DNA from: Tengunoibacter tsumagoiensis
GTDB lineage: Bacteria; Chloroflexota; Ktedonobacteria; Ktedonobacterales; Ktedonobacteraceae
DNA: 64,000 nucleotides
Assembly (NCBI RefSeq): GCF_003967535.1
Contig: NZ_BIFR01000002.1
Span: 1,054,001-1,118,000, forward strand
Direction of reading: 5' to 3'
The stretch's first letter is position 1. Each line of letters opens with the position of its first letter. The notes beneath the pieces were generated by a model that ran no database searches, was not told the DNA's origin, and was given only the letters and a program-made list of their open reading frames with translations. This document shows positions 50,490 through 59,575 of this stretch, piece by piece. The translations under genes were made by a program, and so were the position numbers.

Positions 50490-53072
50490 ATGCCGAAAAA
50501 TGAACGCTTACAGCAGGAACGTATTCGACGCAACTGGCGTCAGCACGATGTGGCTGATCAACTGGGTATTAACAATGTGACGGTGCAGCGCTGGGAACGT
50601 GGCACTCAGCAGCCAGGTGCCTATTACCGAGCGAAACTCTGCGAGCTTTTCAAGCTCAGTTCCCAGGAACTGGGGTTGATCACCATGTACGCTTCAGAGG
50701 ATGAAACATCTGCAGTGTTACAACCAGAGGACACGCAGCCCGAGGAGACGGCAATCTGGACTGTCCCCTACGCACGTAATCCTCATTTCACCGGGCGCGA
50801 AACCTTCTTTGAACTCCTGGAACACCAATTCTCGCTCCAGAAACCAGACTCACCGCCTGGTATCCGCCAGGTGGCCCTGACCCAGGCGCAAGTTATCAAA
50901 GGACTGGGAGGTATCGGTAAAACACAGATAGCCGTCGAGTATGCCTATCGGGCCCGCGAGCAGGGACGATATACTCATACGTTGTGGATCAATGCCGGAA
51001 GTTTAGAAACCATCCTGGCCAGCTTCGTCGCACTGGCAGAGCTTTTGCCTATCGGCCTCTCCTGGAAGGAGACCGATCAGCGCACACTGGTGGCGGAGGT
51101 TCTCCGCTGGTTGGAACGTTGCGATCGGCCCTGGCTGCTGATCTTTGACAACGCCGACGACCTTTCCTTTGGCCACTCCTTTCTGCCTGTTCGGGGGAAT
51201 GGCAATATTGTGCTGACCACACGCTCAAGCGCGGTGGGTTCACTTACTTCTTCCATAGAGGTAAATACCATGGAGGTGATGGAGGGGGTACAGTTTTTGC
51301 TGCGACGGGCTCAACACACCATATCTGCCAACGCCAACAAGATAGAAGAAGCCACGAACATTGTGATTGCATTGGCCCAGTTTCCTCTGGCTATCGATCA
51401 GGCTGGCGCTTATATTGAAGAGACTGGATGCAGCTTGCAAGACTATTTTCAGATCTATCACCAGCGCCGCTACGAGTTACTTGCGCGACGGGGCAAGCAC
51501 ATGGGCTATCCTGAATCGGTGGCAACCACCTGGTCCCTCTCGTTTCAGCGCGTGGAAGAGATCCATCCGCAGGCGAGGGAACTCTTGCGGCTCTGTGCAT
51601 TTCTGGCGCCTGATGATATCCCGGAAGAACTGCTCATCGACGGAGCCTCGTACTGGCCCCCGGCCTTACAACAGGCGGTGGCTAATCACTGGCACTTCAA
51701 TCTGATGCTGGAAGCCTTGCAGGCATTTTCCCTGATTAAACGCGTTGGTAGGGAACGCCAGTTGAGTCTGCATCGCCTCATCCAGGTGGTACAACGAGAT
51801 CTCATAGCTCCTGATGAACGCAGGCAGTGGGCGGAGCGTGTGGTGCAAGCGGTGCATACGCTCTTCCCGCGTCATCTGCGCGATGTCAGCTCCTGGCCAA
51901 CGTGTAGGCGCTATCTAGGGCAGGTGGAAGAGTGCGCAGTCTTGATCCGGCAGTATCGGCTACGTTTTCCAGAGGCAGCCGAGCTTCTCAACCGGGCAGG
52001 GCTCTACTATATGGAGCATGGCTTCTATCAAGCTGCCAGACCATTTTTTGAGCAAGCACTGTCCTTACATGAGGAATCAGAGGGGGCACATCCTCTCTCC
52101 TTAGCCCGGAACCTGAACAATCTGGCAGTGTTGTATTTGCGCCAGGGAAAATACCAGCAGGCTGAGCCGCTCTTTCAACGAGCGCTCCAGATCCGTCGCC
52201 AGCCGGGAGAGATTCCTCAGAACGACATCGCCCAGAGTCTGCATAACCTGGCGCTGCTGTATTCCTATCAAGGAAAATACCAGCAGGCAGAAACCTTCTT
52301 TCAGCATGCGCTCTCTATCGCAGAACAAGTCTTTGGAGAAGAGCATGAGAAAACGGCGATCTGCCTGCAAAATCTGGCAAAGGTCTATCGTATGTTAGGA
52401 CGCTATGAACAGGCCGAGCCACTCTATCAGCGAGCGTTGACGCTACTGGAGAAGCAATCAGGTCCAGACCATCCCCTGGTGGCCTATCCGCTAGGAGGGC
52501 TCGCCAATCTCGCGGTCGAACGAGGGACGTATGAACAGGCCGAAGCACTCTACCGGAGAGCGCTGGACATTCTAGAGCACCAGTTGCGCCCGGATCATCC
52601 CTATATAGCCGATTCTTATCGAGGATTAGGCAATCTCTGTGCTGAACGAGGCGACCATGAGCAGGCGAGACGATGGTATCGGCAAGCGCTTATCTTGCTG
52701 AAACAACAATTCGGCCAGGATACTCCTCTGGCCGCCCCAGTTCTGATCAGACTGGCCACTTTGCAGGCTGAACAGAAAAATGACGAGCAGGCCAAATTGC
52801 TCTTTCAGCAGGCATTGCACCTCAATGAACAAGCTTTTGGAGCCGAAAGCCCATCCCTGATAGAGCCTTTGCTGGGCCTGGCAACCATCGCAACCGCTCA
52901 GGGATGCTTCGACCAGGCAGGACAGCTCTATCAGCAAGCACAAGCCATTCTCGAACAGCACCTGGACCCTGAACATCCTTTTGCCGCTCGTATTCTAGAA
53001 GGGCTGGCCGATCTTGTACGTAAGCAAGGCTTCCAGCAAAGGGAAAAGATCCTGTTGACACAGGCGCTGTAG
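50490..53072 (+). CDS. STAND ATPase: HTH, NB-ARC and TPR repeats
   Basis: 860 residues from ATG 50490 (MPKNERLQQE), weakly led by AGAAGAGAG; the frame goes back to 50301 through leader sequence with the hairpin and is rejected. An XRE-type HTH occupies about 5-60 (RQHDVADQLGINNVTVQRWE). The NB-ARC has P-loop GLGGIGKT (138-145), Walker B WLLIFDNADDLS and the NIVLTTRSS motif. The rest is about eight tetratricopeptide repeats of 42 residues (LNNLAVLYLRQGKYQQAEPL, then FQRAL), as in SARP/AfsR-like and kinesin-light-chain-type sensors. It could be a transcription regulator that senses a ligand, or part of a defence or signalling pair with its divergent neighbour. Confidence 0.9.
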   Translation: MPKNERLQQERIRRNWRQHDVADQLGINNVTVQRWERGTQQPGAYYRAKLCELFKLSSQELGLITMYASEDETSAVLQPEDTQPEETAIWTVPYARNPHFTGRETFFELLEHQFSLQKPDSPPGIRQVALTQAQVIKGLGGIGKTQIAVEYAYRAREQGRYTHTLWINAGSLETILASFVALAELLPIGLSWKETDQRTLVAEVLRWLERCDRPWLLIFDNADDLSFGHSFLPVRGNGNIVLTTRSSAVGSLTSSIEVNTMEVMEGVQFLLRRAQHTISANANKIEEATNIVIALAQFPLAIDQAGAYIEETGCSLQDYFQIYHQRRYELLARRGKHMGYPESVATTWSLSFQRVEEIHPQARELLRLCAFLAPDDIPEELLIDGASYWPPALQQAVANHWHFNLMLEALQAFSLIKRVGRERQLSLHRLIQVVQRDLIAPDERRQWAERVVQAVHTLFPRHLRDVSSWPTCRRYLGQVEECAVLIRQYRLRFPEAAELLNRAGLYYMEHGFYQAARPFFEQALSLHEESEGAHPLSLARNLNNLAVLYLRQGKYQQAEPLFQRALQIRRQPGEIPQNDIAQSLHNLALLYSYQGKYQQAETFFQHALSIAEQVFGEEHEKTAICLQNLAKVYRMLGRYEQAEPLYQRALTLLEKQSGPDHPLVAYPLGGLANLAVERGTYEQAEALYRRALDILEHQLRPDHPYIADSYRGLGNLCAERGDHEQARRWYRQALILLKQQFGQDTPLAAPVLIRLATLQAEQKNDEQAKLLFQQALHLNEQAFGAESPSLIEPLLGLATIATAQGCFDQAGQLYQQAQAILEQHLDPEHPFAARILEGLADLVRKQGFQQREKILLTQAL

Positions 53073-53243
53073 AGGTTGGCTCAGAATAGATGTAAAATTC
53101 TATCATAAAGCAATTTTTTATATTTCTGGAGGGAGAGAGACATGGATGCTTCTCTCATACATGCCTATCTATGCTCGTGCTGCGTTTCTTTCGATGGGCG
53201 GCAAAATTTCAACTTCATCCAGGTGCGAAGGCGCAGCATCAGT

Positions 53244-53381
53244 TCAACGCCCAACAAGATGGCGGGTAAAGCCGTTCGCGTGATCAATGCGTGCGAACAC
53301 ATCCGGGAGGTGTTGTTCAGAAATCTTTTCGACGAGAGCCTCCTTCAGTTGTGCAAGGTTTGTAGGGCGGCTTTTGCTCAT
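53244..53381 (-). pseudogene. Unassigned 45-codon frame, perhaps transposase debris
   Basis: A minus-strand frame MSKSRPTNLAQLKEALVEKI followed by SEQHLPDVFARIDHANGFTR ends at 53244-53246. Its spacing of LP-x-DV and GFT-x-H recalls the middle part of Tn3-family TnpA, but no catalytic motif is present, so this is a guess. It lies in the 370-bp space between the STAND gene and the first IS element (53073-53439), which otherwise holds no gene. Confidence 0.3.
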
Positions 53382-53439
53382 AGTTTTTTGAGCTCTGGCT
53401 CTCCTTTCTCATTTGTGAATTATTCATTAAATTTTATCT

Positions 53440-55048
53440 GGCATGGTTCAAATGGAGTGAGAACCATGTGACACATGAGCGCGACGATTGACAAAAAGAA
53501 TCCCTGAGAGATAAGGTGATTTTGACAAAAAAAACAACACTGTTCTCAGGGAGGAAACATGAATCATTGTAGCACGATTGAGCAGCGCGTTGATATCATT
53601 TCTCAGATGTTGGCCCAGCCAAGTCATGGATTGGTGAGTCAGTTGAGCCGAACGTATCAGGTGTCCCGTCAGACCTTGTATCGGTGGGCGGCAAGCGGGC
53701 GCAAAGCGCTGCATGAAGCGATGGGTGCACCGCTGGTCCCACTGAAGCAAAAAACGTCGCTTGCCACACTGGTTCTGACCTTGTTGATCGAAAACCACGC
53801 CAGGTATCGAGGCATCCAATCGACGCTCAAACGGTTGCATGGCATACGCATCAGCATAGGAAGCATTTGCACGATCATCCAAGATGCGGGGCAACGTGCG
53901 CAAGCGTGGATGAACCGACAACGTGCACAAGCACCACGAACCTTGGCTCTCGATGAGCAATACAGTAGCCAGCGCGGCAAAGCCTATCTCAATGTCATTG
54001 ATGTTCACAGCGGACAAGTGTGGGCGAGCATCCCTCCCGTGGCGGTCGATGGCGAAAGCTGGACGCTGGTGTTGTGGTCGTTGAGCGAACAAGGCATTGA
54101 GCCCGTTCACACCGTCAGCGACGGAGGCCGGGCCATTGCTGACGCATTGAGCCATCTGGAACTCGACCAGACCCATCAAAGAGATGTGTGGCATCTCTTT
54201 CACGTCGCGGCACAAGTTCAAGGGCGTCTTGAGCGAGCTGTGAAAGCCGAACAAGACCGCCTGCCAGCGCTGCAACGGCAAGCCGAACGCGTCGCGGCGG
54301 GAAAACACATTCAAGGAAGACCATCGGGCAGAACGCTGCACCAACAGCACATCGTCCTGGCTCAAATGCAATCGGTTGCCGATGCGGTGCGCTATCTGTG
54401 TGAACAGTTGCATGCGTTGTTGGATGTGGTCGTGTTGCATGATGGGGCTATCATGAGCAGTTCGTTTCGAGAACAGGAACTGCAAACCATCGTTGCCCTG
54501 CTCGACGAGGTGGCGATGCTGGCGCAACCGGGCTTGCAGCAGCACCTTGCGATGCTGAGTAAGCAACTGCGTTTGGCCTTGCCTCATGCCTTGTTGTTTG
54601 CCCGACTGCTCGATGGCAGCCAGGAGCAGGCGCTTTCGCGGTTGGGCTCTCAAGCCGTCGCGTTGCTGGCATGGGCATGGCAGCGGCGAAGCGTGCTTGG
54701 CCCAAGCAGCCAGGATCTCTTGCGTGATCTTCCATCGCTGTGGCAAGCGCAAGCTTCCCTTCTCTTTACGGCTTGGGATCGAGCGGTTCGAGCCAGCAGT
54801 GCGGTTGAAAATTGGCACAGCATTGTGCGGCCTCATTTGGCCGTTCATCGCACGCTTTCTGCAGGAATGCTTGCACTGCTGGCTGTTTGGCAGAATCATC
54901 GGATTGCACCTCGTGGACTTCATGAGGGGCTCTCCCCTTTACAACGAACAGGATCGACCGAAGATCAGCCTGATTGGCTTGCCGCGTTGGGCTATCCTGT
55001 TCTTGTCGTTTGACTGTTCAAAAGTGTCACATGGTTTTGAACCATGCC
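53440..55048 (+). mobile_element. Complete insertion sequence with asymmetric terminal repeats
   Basis: The right end GTGTCACATGGTTTTGAACC (55024 onward, to 55048) has an inverted match on the left, GGCATGGTTCAAA (53440-53452) and ACCATGTGACAC (53463-53474), but with 10 extra bases between the two halves. Each end can also fold on itself (CATGGTT / AACCATG). The element is 1,609 bp with one intact transposase. I see no convincing target-site duplication. Confidence 0.75.
53559..55013 (+). CDS. DDE transposase (ISNCY-like)
   Basis: 484 residues. An N-terminal HTH (LVSQLSRTYQVSRQTLYRWA) is followed by an RNase H-like core with D132 (LALDEQYSSQRG), D188 (HTVSDGGRAI) and E417 (ASSAVENWHSIVRPHL). 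A helical insert separates the second and third acids. The frame is uninterrupted, so the element may still move. Start ATG 53559 follows GGGAGGAAAC. Family name is uncertain: it fits none of the large groups cleanly. Its C-terminus ends 11 bp before the right terminal repeat. Confidence 0.85.
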   Translation: MNHCSTIEQRVDIISQMLAQPSHGLVSQLSRTYQVSRQTLYRWAASGRKALHEAMGAPLVPLKQKTSLATLVLTLLIENHARYRGIQSTLKRLHGIRISIGSICTIIQDAGQRAQAWMNRQRAQAPRTLALDEQYSSQRGKAYLNVIDVHSGQVWASIPPVAVDGESWTLVLWSLSEQGIEPVHTVSDGGRAIADALSHLELDQTHQRDVWHLFHVAAQVQGRLERAVKAEQDRLPALQRQAERVAAGKHIQGRPSGRTLHQQHIVLAQMQSVADAVRYLCEQLHALLDVVVLHDGAIMSSSFREQELQTIVALLDEVAMLAQPGLQQHLAMLSKQLRLALPHALLFARLLDGSQEQALSRLGSQAVALLAWAWQRRSVLGPSSQDLLRDLPSLWQAQASLLFTAWDRAVRASSAVENWHSIVRPHLAVHRTLSAGMLALLAVWQNHRIAPRGLHEGLSPLQRTGSTEDQPDWLAALGYPVLVV

Positions 55049-55082
55049 TTACGACAAAAAAGACATATGTACCAGAAACAAT

Positions 55083-56337
55083 GGTACAGCCACACTAAAC
55101 GGTGGATGAGCACAAAATGACTTTGCGTGGTCTCCTCCGCGGTCGTTTTGGCTGATGAGGATCAGGCAACGGCTTGATCCGTTTGCGCCCTCGTTTTTTC
55201 GGCTCTTGCCAGGCTTCGGGTGGGACTTTGTACGTGAACAACTCAACAAGACTCCAGAGATGATCGGTGAAACCGCTCGCCATGGCAGGACTGATCTGTT
55301 GATCCTGGGTGCTCAACTGCTGGTGCGGCCAGCACAGATTGTAGGTGACTCCCAACAAAAACATGCCGTGATGTACGGTCTCAAGCCGAGAGGCTGCATG
55401 CCGGCATTTGCGAGTGAAATTGGCCAGACGCTCTCGCATGGTCCCATTCAATCGTTCAATGGAAGTCGTGTTGAGTATCTGACATCCAGGGGTTTCTTGT
55501 AAGAGCTCCTGTGCTTTCTGTGGATCACCATGCGGCAAACGTCGCTCCACCTCGACCACGTGGTGCTTATGCTGATGTTTCATCACTTGCCCAATCACCA
55601 GGTTGGACCAGATTTCTAAACAACACCGTCCTCTCCCACTCGCTCGCTTGATTTTTGAGCGAAAGGTACGCTCAATACTGTGCGGATAGGCTGGCCAGCC
55701 ATCCACGCAAACCAGGATCGCGCTGATATGCTTGCTCCACTGACGAACCTGCGCAAACAAACGATCCGCTAAGCGTGCGTTACGCGTTGGCTGCACGACG
55801 CCAGCTAACCAGAGTCGTGTCGGAACCAGCATGGCGAGGGCCATCCAGATCACCTGTTTTCTCCCTTTGACGCGAATTTCATCGGCTTGCACATGACTGA
55901 GAGTGAGATCGGCTTGCTGCATCATCATTTCATGCACCTGTTGGCACTGTTTTCCCGCTCGATCTCGCCACAGAGCAATGGTTCGTTCATCCAAGCCAAA
56001 GGCTTTGACGATGGCTTGCACCGGACAGCCATAAGCGAGCAACGTGACCACAATCACAATGAGTGCGGTCGGCTTGCGCAGCCCTTCGAACATGGTTCCT
56101 GTTCGCGAGGTAAACGTTTTTTTGCAGATCTTGCAACAATAGCGTTCTCGTTGGCGATCATGCACCACACTGTTTCCTTGCCCTGTTTGGCCTCTTGCAG
56201 AATACGCCAAATTGGGGCAAAATTGGAGAGACGCGTTCATCGGCTTGATGTTTTTTGTTTGCATAAAAAAAGCATGCCGTGTAACGCGTTATTTTTTAAG
56301 CCCCCTTTTCTCTTTCACCTTTTAGTGTTGCTGTACC
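55083..56337 (-). mobile_element. Complete insertion sequence, IS1-like transposase
   Basis: GGTACAGCCACACTAAA (55083-55099) and its inverse TTTAGTGTTGCTGTACC (56321-56337) differ at one base and bound a 1,255-bp element with one intact transposase on the minus strand. It starts 34 bp after the previous element. The transposase stop lies in the repeat. No clear target duplication. Confidence 0.75.
55095..56264 (-). CDS. DDE transposase with N-terminal zinc ribbon (IS1-like)
   Basis: 389 residues. A zinc-ribbon-like region (CPNLAYSARG with CCKICKKTFTSRTGT) and an HTH (VQAIVKAFGLDERTIALWRD) precede the catalytic core: D128 (VQADEIRVKG), D188 (ILVCVDGWPAY) and E270 (TTSIERLNGTMR). The S-I-E-R-x-N-G-T motif resembles IS1-family and related transposases, although the protein is much longer. 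A basic Pro/Arg/Lys-rich tail (RGRKRIKPLPD) follows. The frame is intact. ATG at 56262-56264. Confidence 0.85.
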   Translation of the reverse strand: MQTKNIKPMNASLQFCPNLAYSARGQTGQGNSVVHDRQRERYCCKICKKTFTSRTGTMFEGLRKPTALIVIVVTLLAYGCPVQAIVKAFGLDERTIALWRDRAGKQCQQVHEMMMQQADLTLSHVQADEIRVKGRKQVIWMALAMLVPTRLWLAGVVQPTRNARLADRLFAQVRQWSKHISAILVCVDGWPAYPHSIERTFRSKIKRASGRGRCCLEIWSNLVIGQVMKHQHKHHVVEVERRLPHGDPQKAQELLQETPGCQILNTTSIERLNGTMRERLANFTRKCRHAASRLETVHHGMFLLGVTYNLCWPHQQLSTQDQQISPAMASGFTDHLWSLVELFTYKVPPEAWQEPKKRGRKRIKPLPDPHQPKRPRRRPRKVILCSSTV

Positions 56338-56543
56338 CTTGCTTGAGCAATGTATAAATATGGTAGGAAAAGCCGTCTGCTTTTGCCTGGCTTCTGAGTT
56401 TGAGAGGAATGTTTTCGCATTTATTCCCTGAGAACTTCTTTTTGTGTCATTGTATGTGATGATACCATAAAAAATCCCCCCATTATGCTCGTAATATGAA
56501 CATGACGAGGGGATTAATAGTAAAAGGACCCACTTGAGACTAT

Positions 56544-57086
56544 CTATGCCTTTACTGGTTGGTAGGTGAGGATCACTGTGCCTGTCCTGGTTGCCTTGGT
56601 GGAGATAAGTTTCAGCCTCTTAAGGCTCTCTCCATCTTCGAAAAGGCGCTTTCCCTTCCCCACAATCACCGGATGGACCATAAGGGTCAGTTCATCTAGC
56701 AATCCTTGTTCAAGCAGCGAGTGGACAAGGGTTGGACTGCCAGCCACGCCAATGTCCTTTCCGGGCTGCTGCTTGAGTGAAGCCAGTGCCTCGGCGGGAT
56801 TTTCGTTGAAGAGTGTCGAGTTGTTCCACTCGACGCTTTTCAAGGTGCTTGAGACGACATATTTGGAGATGGTATTAATATAGCTGGCGAAGGGCTCATC
56901 AGTAGATGTAGGCCAGTAGGAGACCCATTCTTCATAGGTCACTCTTCCCAGAAGCACAGCGTCCTGAGAATTGAGCTGTGCCGTCAGCGCTTCCCCCATG
57001 TCCTCATCAAAGTGTTCTTGCCATGTATTAGGAGCTTCAACAACGCCATCAAGCGAAATAAACAAACCCGATACAATTTTTCTCAT
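56544..57086 (-). CDS. Dihydrofolate reductase-family protein (RibD C-terminal-like)
   Basis: 180 residues of the DHFR/RibD-C fold, YyaP/YwjB type: KIVSGLFISLDGVVEAPNTW, LLGRVTYEEWVSYWP, GVAGSPTLVHSLLEQGLLDE and LTLMVHPVIVGKGKRLFED. Such proteins reduce small heterocycles with NADPH; true folate activity is not implied. It is a distant paralogue of the gene at 61908. Start ATG 57084-57086, purine-rich AGAACAGATGAG upstream. Confidence 0.9.
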   Translation of the reverse strand: MRKIVSGLFISLDGVVEAPNTWQEHFDEDMGEALTAQLNSQDAVLLGRVTYEEWVSYWPTSTDEPFASYINTISKYVVSSTLKSVEWNNSTLFNENPAEALASLKQQPGKDIGVAGSPTLVHSLLEQGLLDELTLMVHPVIVGKGKRLFEDGESLKRLKLISTKATRTGTVILTYQPVKA

Positions 57087-57266
57087 CTGTTCTCCAATCT
57101 ATAAAAGCTACGAGGAGTCTCTCCTTCTGGTGCTATGACACATGGAAGAGTATATCTCACGGGATAGAGGTTGTCTTGTAGAAAAACGAAAGCCGCTCTG
57201 CTGTGACGAAGGAGGCGTCATCGAAGCGATCCCTGGCACCTCATCATACTCACTCAATCTTCTCCT

Positions 57267-58316
57267 TTATCGTGTGGCAACTTCCGTCTGACTAATTTGA
57301 GCATGTTCTTCTGGAGTTAAGCGCCAACCGAGTGCTCCAGCATTTTCGCGTGCCTGGCGGGCATTCTTGGCACCAGGAATAGGGATGATGCACTCGTCTT
57401 TGGTCAGAAGCCAGTTAAGCGCGATTTGCGCGATGGTTTTATCATGTGCATGGGCAATCTCCTCCAGGATCACAAACAGTGGCTCTATTTTCTTGCGCTG
57501 CATTACACGAGGCGTTGAGAACAAACGCCGCCAGGCAGGAACTTCCCCTTTGGTATCTCCGGTCAGATCGAGTCGAAGGAAGAGACTCAACATCCTGCGT
57601 GTATTGGCTGGCATCGAGACGTCCGCGCTGCGATATTTGCCAGTCAGAATGCCCTGTTCCAGCGGACTGTAGGCGATCAGTGCGACCTCCAGTTCCCGAC
57701 AGGCATCCAGCACTCCATTGGTTTCGGGGTAGCGATGCAAGAGGCTGTAGCGAACCTGATTCGACGCCAGAGGAATCCCGTATTGGGCGAGTCTCGCATG
57801 GGCTTGCCGCATTTGGGTAGCGCTGTAGTTGCTCACTCCAACCGAGCGCACCTTCCCAGCCTGGACGGCTTCTGCCAGCACATCCATCAGGTCGTCCACC
57901 TTGAGCACCGGTGACAGCGTATGGATTTGATAGAGATCGATGCAGGGAACCCCCAGACGCTCCAGACTCTGGTCTAAGGCTTGCAGCAAGGAACGTGCCG
58001 ATGAACGCTGGCGGGCCATATGAGAAAAACGCGTGAGCGGTGGCGCAAATTTGCTTGCAATGGTGATGGGACGGCCATCTTCGCGGTACTGCTCTCCAAG
58101 CAAGCGCTCTGACGCACCGTTGCCATAGACTTCCGCCGTATCAAAGAAGGTGAAGCCAGCATCCAGGCTGGTGCGGTAGGCCTGGATGATATCTTCCTGG
58201 GTGTGTGATTGACCATAGTTCCACCAGGTGGTATCACCCCAACTCCAGATACCAACCCCCATGGCTGGGACAACCAGACCTGATGTTCCTAATTTCCGTT
58301 GCTCAATCGTATTCAT
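57267..58316 (-). CDS. Aldo/keto reductase
   Basis: 349 residues from ATG 58314-58316 after GAGAGGAGA. The AKR tetrad is visible: D in FDTAEVYGNGAS, Y in the same stretch, K in TIASKFAP and H in DLYQIHTLSP. GVSNYSATQM and the NADP site IPIPGAKNARQARENAGAL are present. It reduces aldehydes or ketones with NADPH. The divergent MerR-type gene has a dyad in the 164-bp gap and most likely controls it, as is common for MerR/AKR pairs that respond to reactive carbonyls or drugs. Confidence 0.92.
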   Translation of the reverse strand: MNTIEQRKLGTSGLVVPAMGVGIWSWGDTTWWNYGQSHTQEDIIQAYRTSLDAGFTFFDTAEVYGNGASERLLGEQYREDGRPITIASKFAPPLTRFSHMARQRSSARSLLQALDQSLERLGVPCIDLYQIHTLSPVLKVDDLMDVLAEAVQAGKVRSVGVSNYSATQMRQAHARLAQYGIPLASNQVRYSLLHRYPETNGVLDACRELEVALIAYSPLEQGILTGKYRSADVSMPANTRRMLSLFLRLDLTGDTKGEVPAWRRLFSTPRVMQRKKIEPLFVILEEIAHAHDKTIAQIALNWLLTKDECIIPIPGAKNARQARENAGALGWRLTPEEHAQISQTEVATR

Positions 58317-58433
58317 GTTTTCTCCTCTCAAACGTTGGTTTGTTCTTGCTTGGCTGGATAGCCTTCGTGTGATTGATGATTGTATTCATCTCTCTTCTTG
58401 AGCCCTTTTGCCTTGTTTCTGTTCAGAGTGTAA

Positions 58434-58455
58434 ACTGTAGAGTAGACTCTATAGT
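58434..58455. promoter_or_regulatory. MerR-type operator between AKR and MerR genes
   Basis: ACTGTAGAGT and ACTCTATAGT are inverted 10-bp arms with one mismatch and a 2-bp centre. The position 26 bp before the MerR start and in the divergent region fits a MerR-activated promoter, in which the dyad sits in an over-long spacer. Confidence 0.6.
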
Positions 58456-58480
58456 CAAGTCCCTTTTGGAGGAGTTTGCG

Positions 58481-58915
58481 ATGTTGATCAAAGAATTGGA
58501 AAAAAAGACCGGTTTGACGCGTCATACCATTCGCTTTTATGAGAAAGAGGGGTTTCTTGAGCAGCGCTCGATCCGTCGTGGGAAAAATAACTATCGGGAC
58601 TATTCCGAGGATGCAGTTGCCTATCTCATGATGCTCAAGGCAGGTCAGGCGGCAGGATTTACGTTAGCAGAACTCAAAGAGCTGATCCAGGCAGATGAGG
58701 CAAATGAACTTCCTCTGCAAAAGAAGGTTGAGCTTATTCGCCAAAAGATGAAGGAGATCGAGAGAAAAAAAGCCGAATTGGACCAGATTCAAACGTATCT
58801 CGCACAGATGTTAGCACACAAGGTGGCATTAATGGATGTTGAGGAAAAAGGGGATGCGCGAGAGGAATACCTGCGCCATGCCAGTGTGTTGATAGACGCT
58901 CTTTCCTCTCCCTAA
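58481..58915 (+). CDS. MerR-family transcriptional regulator
   Basis: 144 residues from ATG 58481, which follows TTGGAGGAGTTTGCG; the open frame back to 58373 is promoter. The winged helix is MLIKELEKKTGLTRHTIRFY then EKEGFLEQRSIRRGKNNYRD. A C-terminal dimer coiled coil (ELPLQKKVELIRQKMKEIER) follows, and there are no metal-binding cysteines, so the signal is an organic ligand. Divergent from the AKR gene with a MerR-type dyad in between. Predicted to activate the AKR gene. Confidence 0.92.
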   Translation: MLIKELEKKTGLTRHTIRFYEKEGFLEQRSIRRGKNNYRDYSEDAVAYLMMLKAGQAAGFTLAELKELIQADEANELPLQKKVELIRQKMKEIERKKAELDQIQTYLAQMLAHKVALMDVEEKGDAREEYLRHASVLIDALSSP

Positions 58916-58978
58916 ATTGTGCGCCGCCTCATCTCAAAGGGAGACTGAGCCTGCATGCAATCCCAGGGGAGATGGCTT

Positions 58979-59575
58979 TTAGCGGCGTTCTTGTGAGGTC
59001 CTGCCTTCCAAACATGCCAGAGCTAGAGGCAGATAGGCCCGGTCTTCTGGCCCCAGAGCGAGCGCTTCTAGCTGGTTGATCGGATAGAAGGCTGCCCCCA
59101 GTTCATAACCATCGACCTCTCGCATGTCAGGGTGATAGCTATCGGCCAGTGCACAGTAGATCAGGTGAAGATTGTGTGGATAAGGATAAGGTGGATAAGG
59201 ATAGGCCTGAAGGAGATGGCGAAAGCCAATAAGATAGGGAGTCTGGACGGTCCAACCGCTCTCCTCCTGGAGTTCACGCCTCAAGGTTTGTTCAAACGTC
59301 TCGCCAGCTTCACAGTGTCCACCTGGCAGGAGATGATAGCTATGTGGGTCCTGGATCGCCAGGACCTCATTTTCACGCAGGACGAGACAGCGAACTGAGG
59401 TCACGTAGTCTTTTGCCTGTGGAGGGAGTTCCTGATTTGCGTAGCTCGTTATGCGCAGTTGCGCCCCACCCCAGGTGACATCTCTTTGATGCAGAAAACT
59501 GCTTCTCTGTACATAAGATAATAATTCAGTATGAGTTTCTTCAGGATGTTCAGAAATAGATGAAGATGTATTCAT
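58979..59575 (-). CDS. Nudix hydrolase
   Basis: 198 residues from ATG 59573-59575; no strong ribosome site is visible. The Nudix box is complete: GGHCEAGETFEQTLRRELQE followed by ESG (G-x5-E-x7-R-E-x2-E-E-x-G). A Pro/Tyr run (PYPPYPYPH) made by a short DNA repeat is located in the substrate loop. The nucleoside diphosphate substrate is unknown. Convergent with the MerR gene. Confidence 0.9.
   Translation of the reverse strand: MNTSSSISEHPEETHTELLSYVQRSSFLHQRDVTWGGAQLRITSYANQELPPQAKDYVTSVRCLVLRENEVLAIQDPHSYHLLPGGHCEAGETFEQTLRRELQEESGWTVQTPYLIGFRHLLQAYPYPPYPYPHNLHLIYCALADSYHPDMREVDGYELGAAFYPINQLEALALGPEDRAYLPLALACLEGRTSQERR

Noticed and set aside
53448..54923. A 491-codon minus-strand frame
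   Set aside because: It mirrors the IS transposase on the plus strand; the plus product has DDE and HTH motifs, and the minus product has none.
56473..56515. AATCCCC / GGGGATT inverted pair as a terminator
   Set aside because: Arms of 7 bp with a loop of about 29 nt are too weak without other support.
59170..59205. GGATAAGGATAAGGTGGATAAGG repeats as a possible minisatellite
   Set aside because: They lie inside the Nudix gene in frame and encode PYPPYPYP; too short to be a separate repeat feature.
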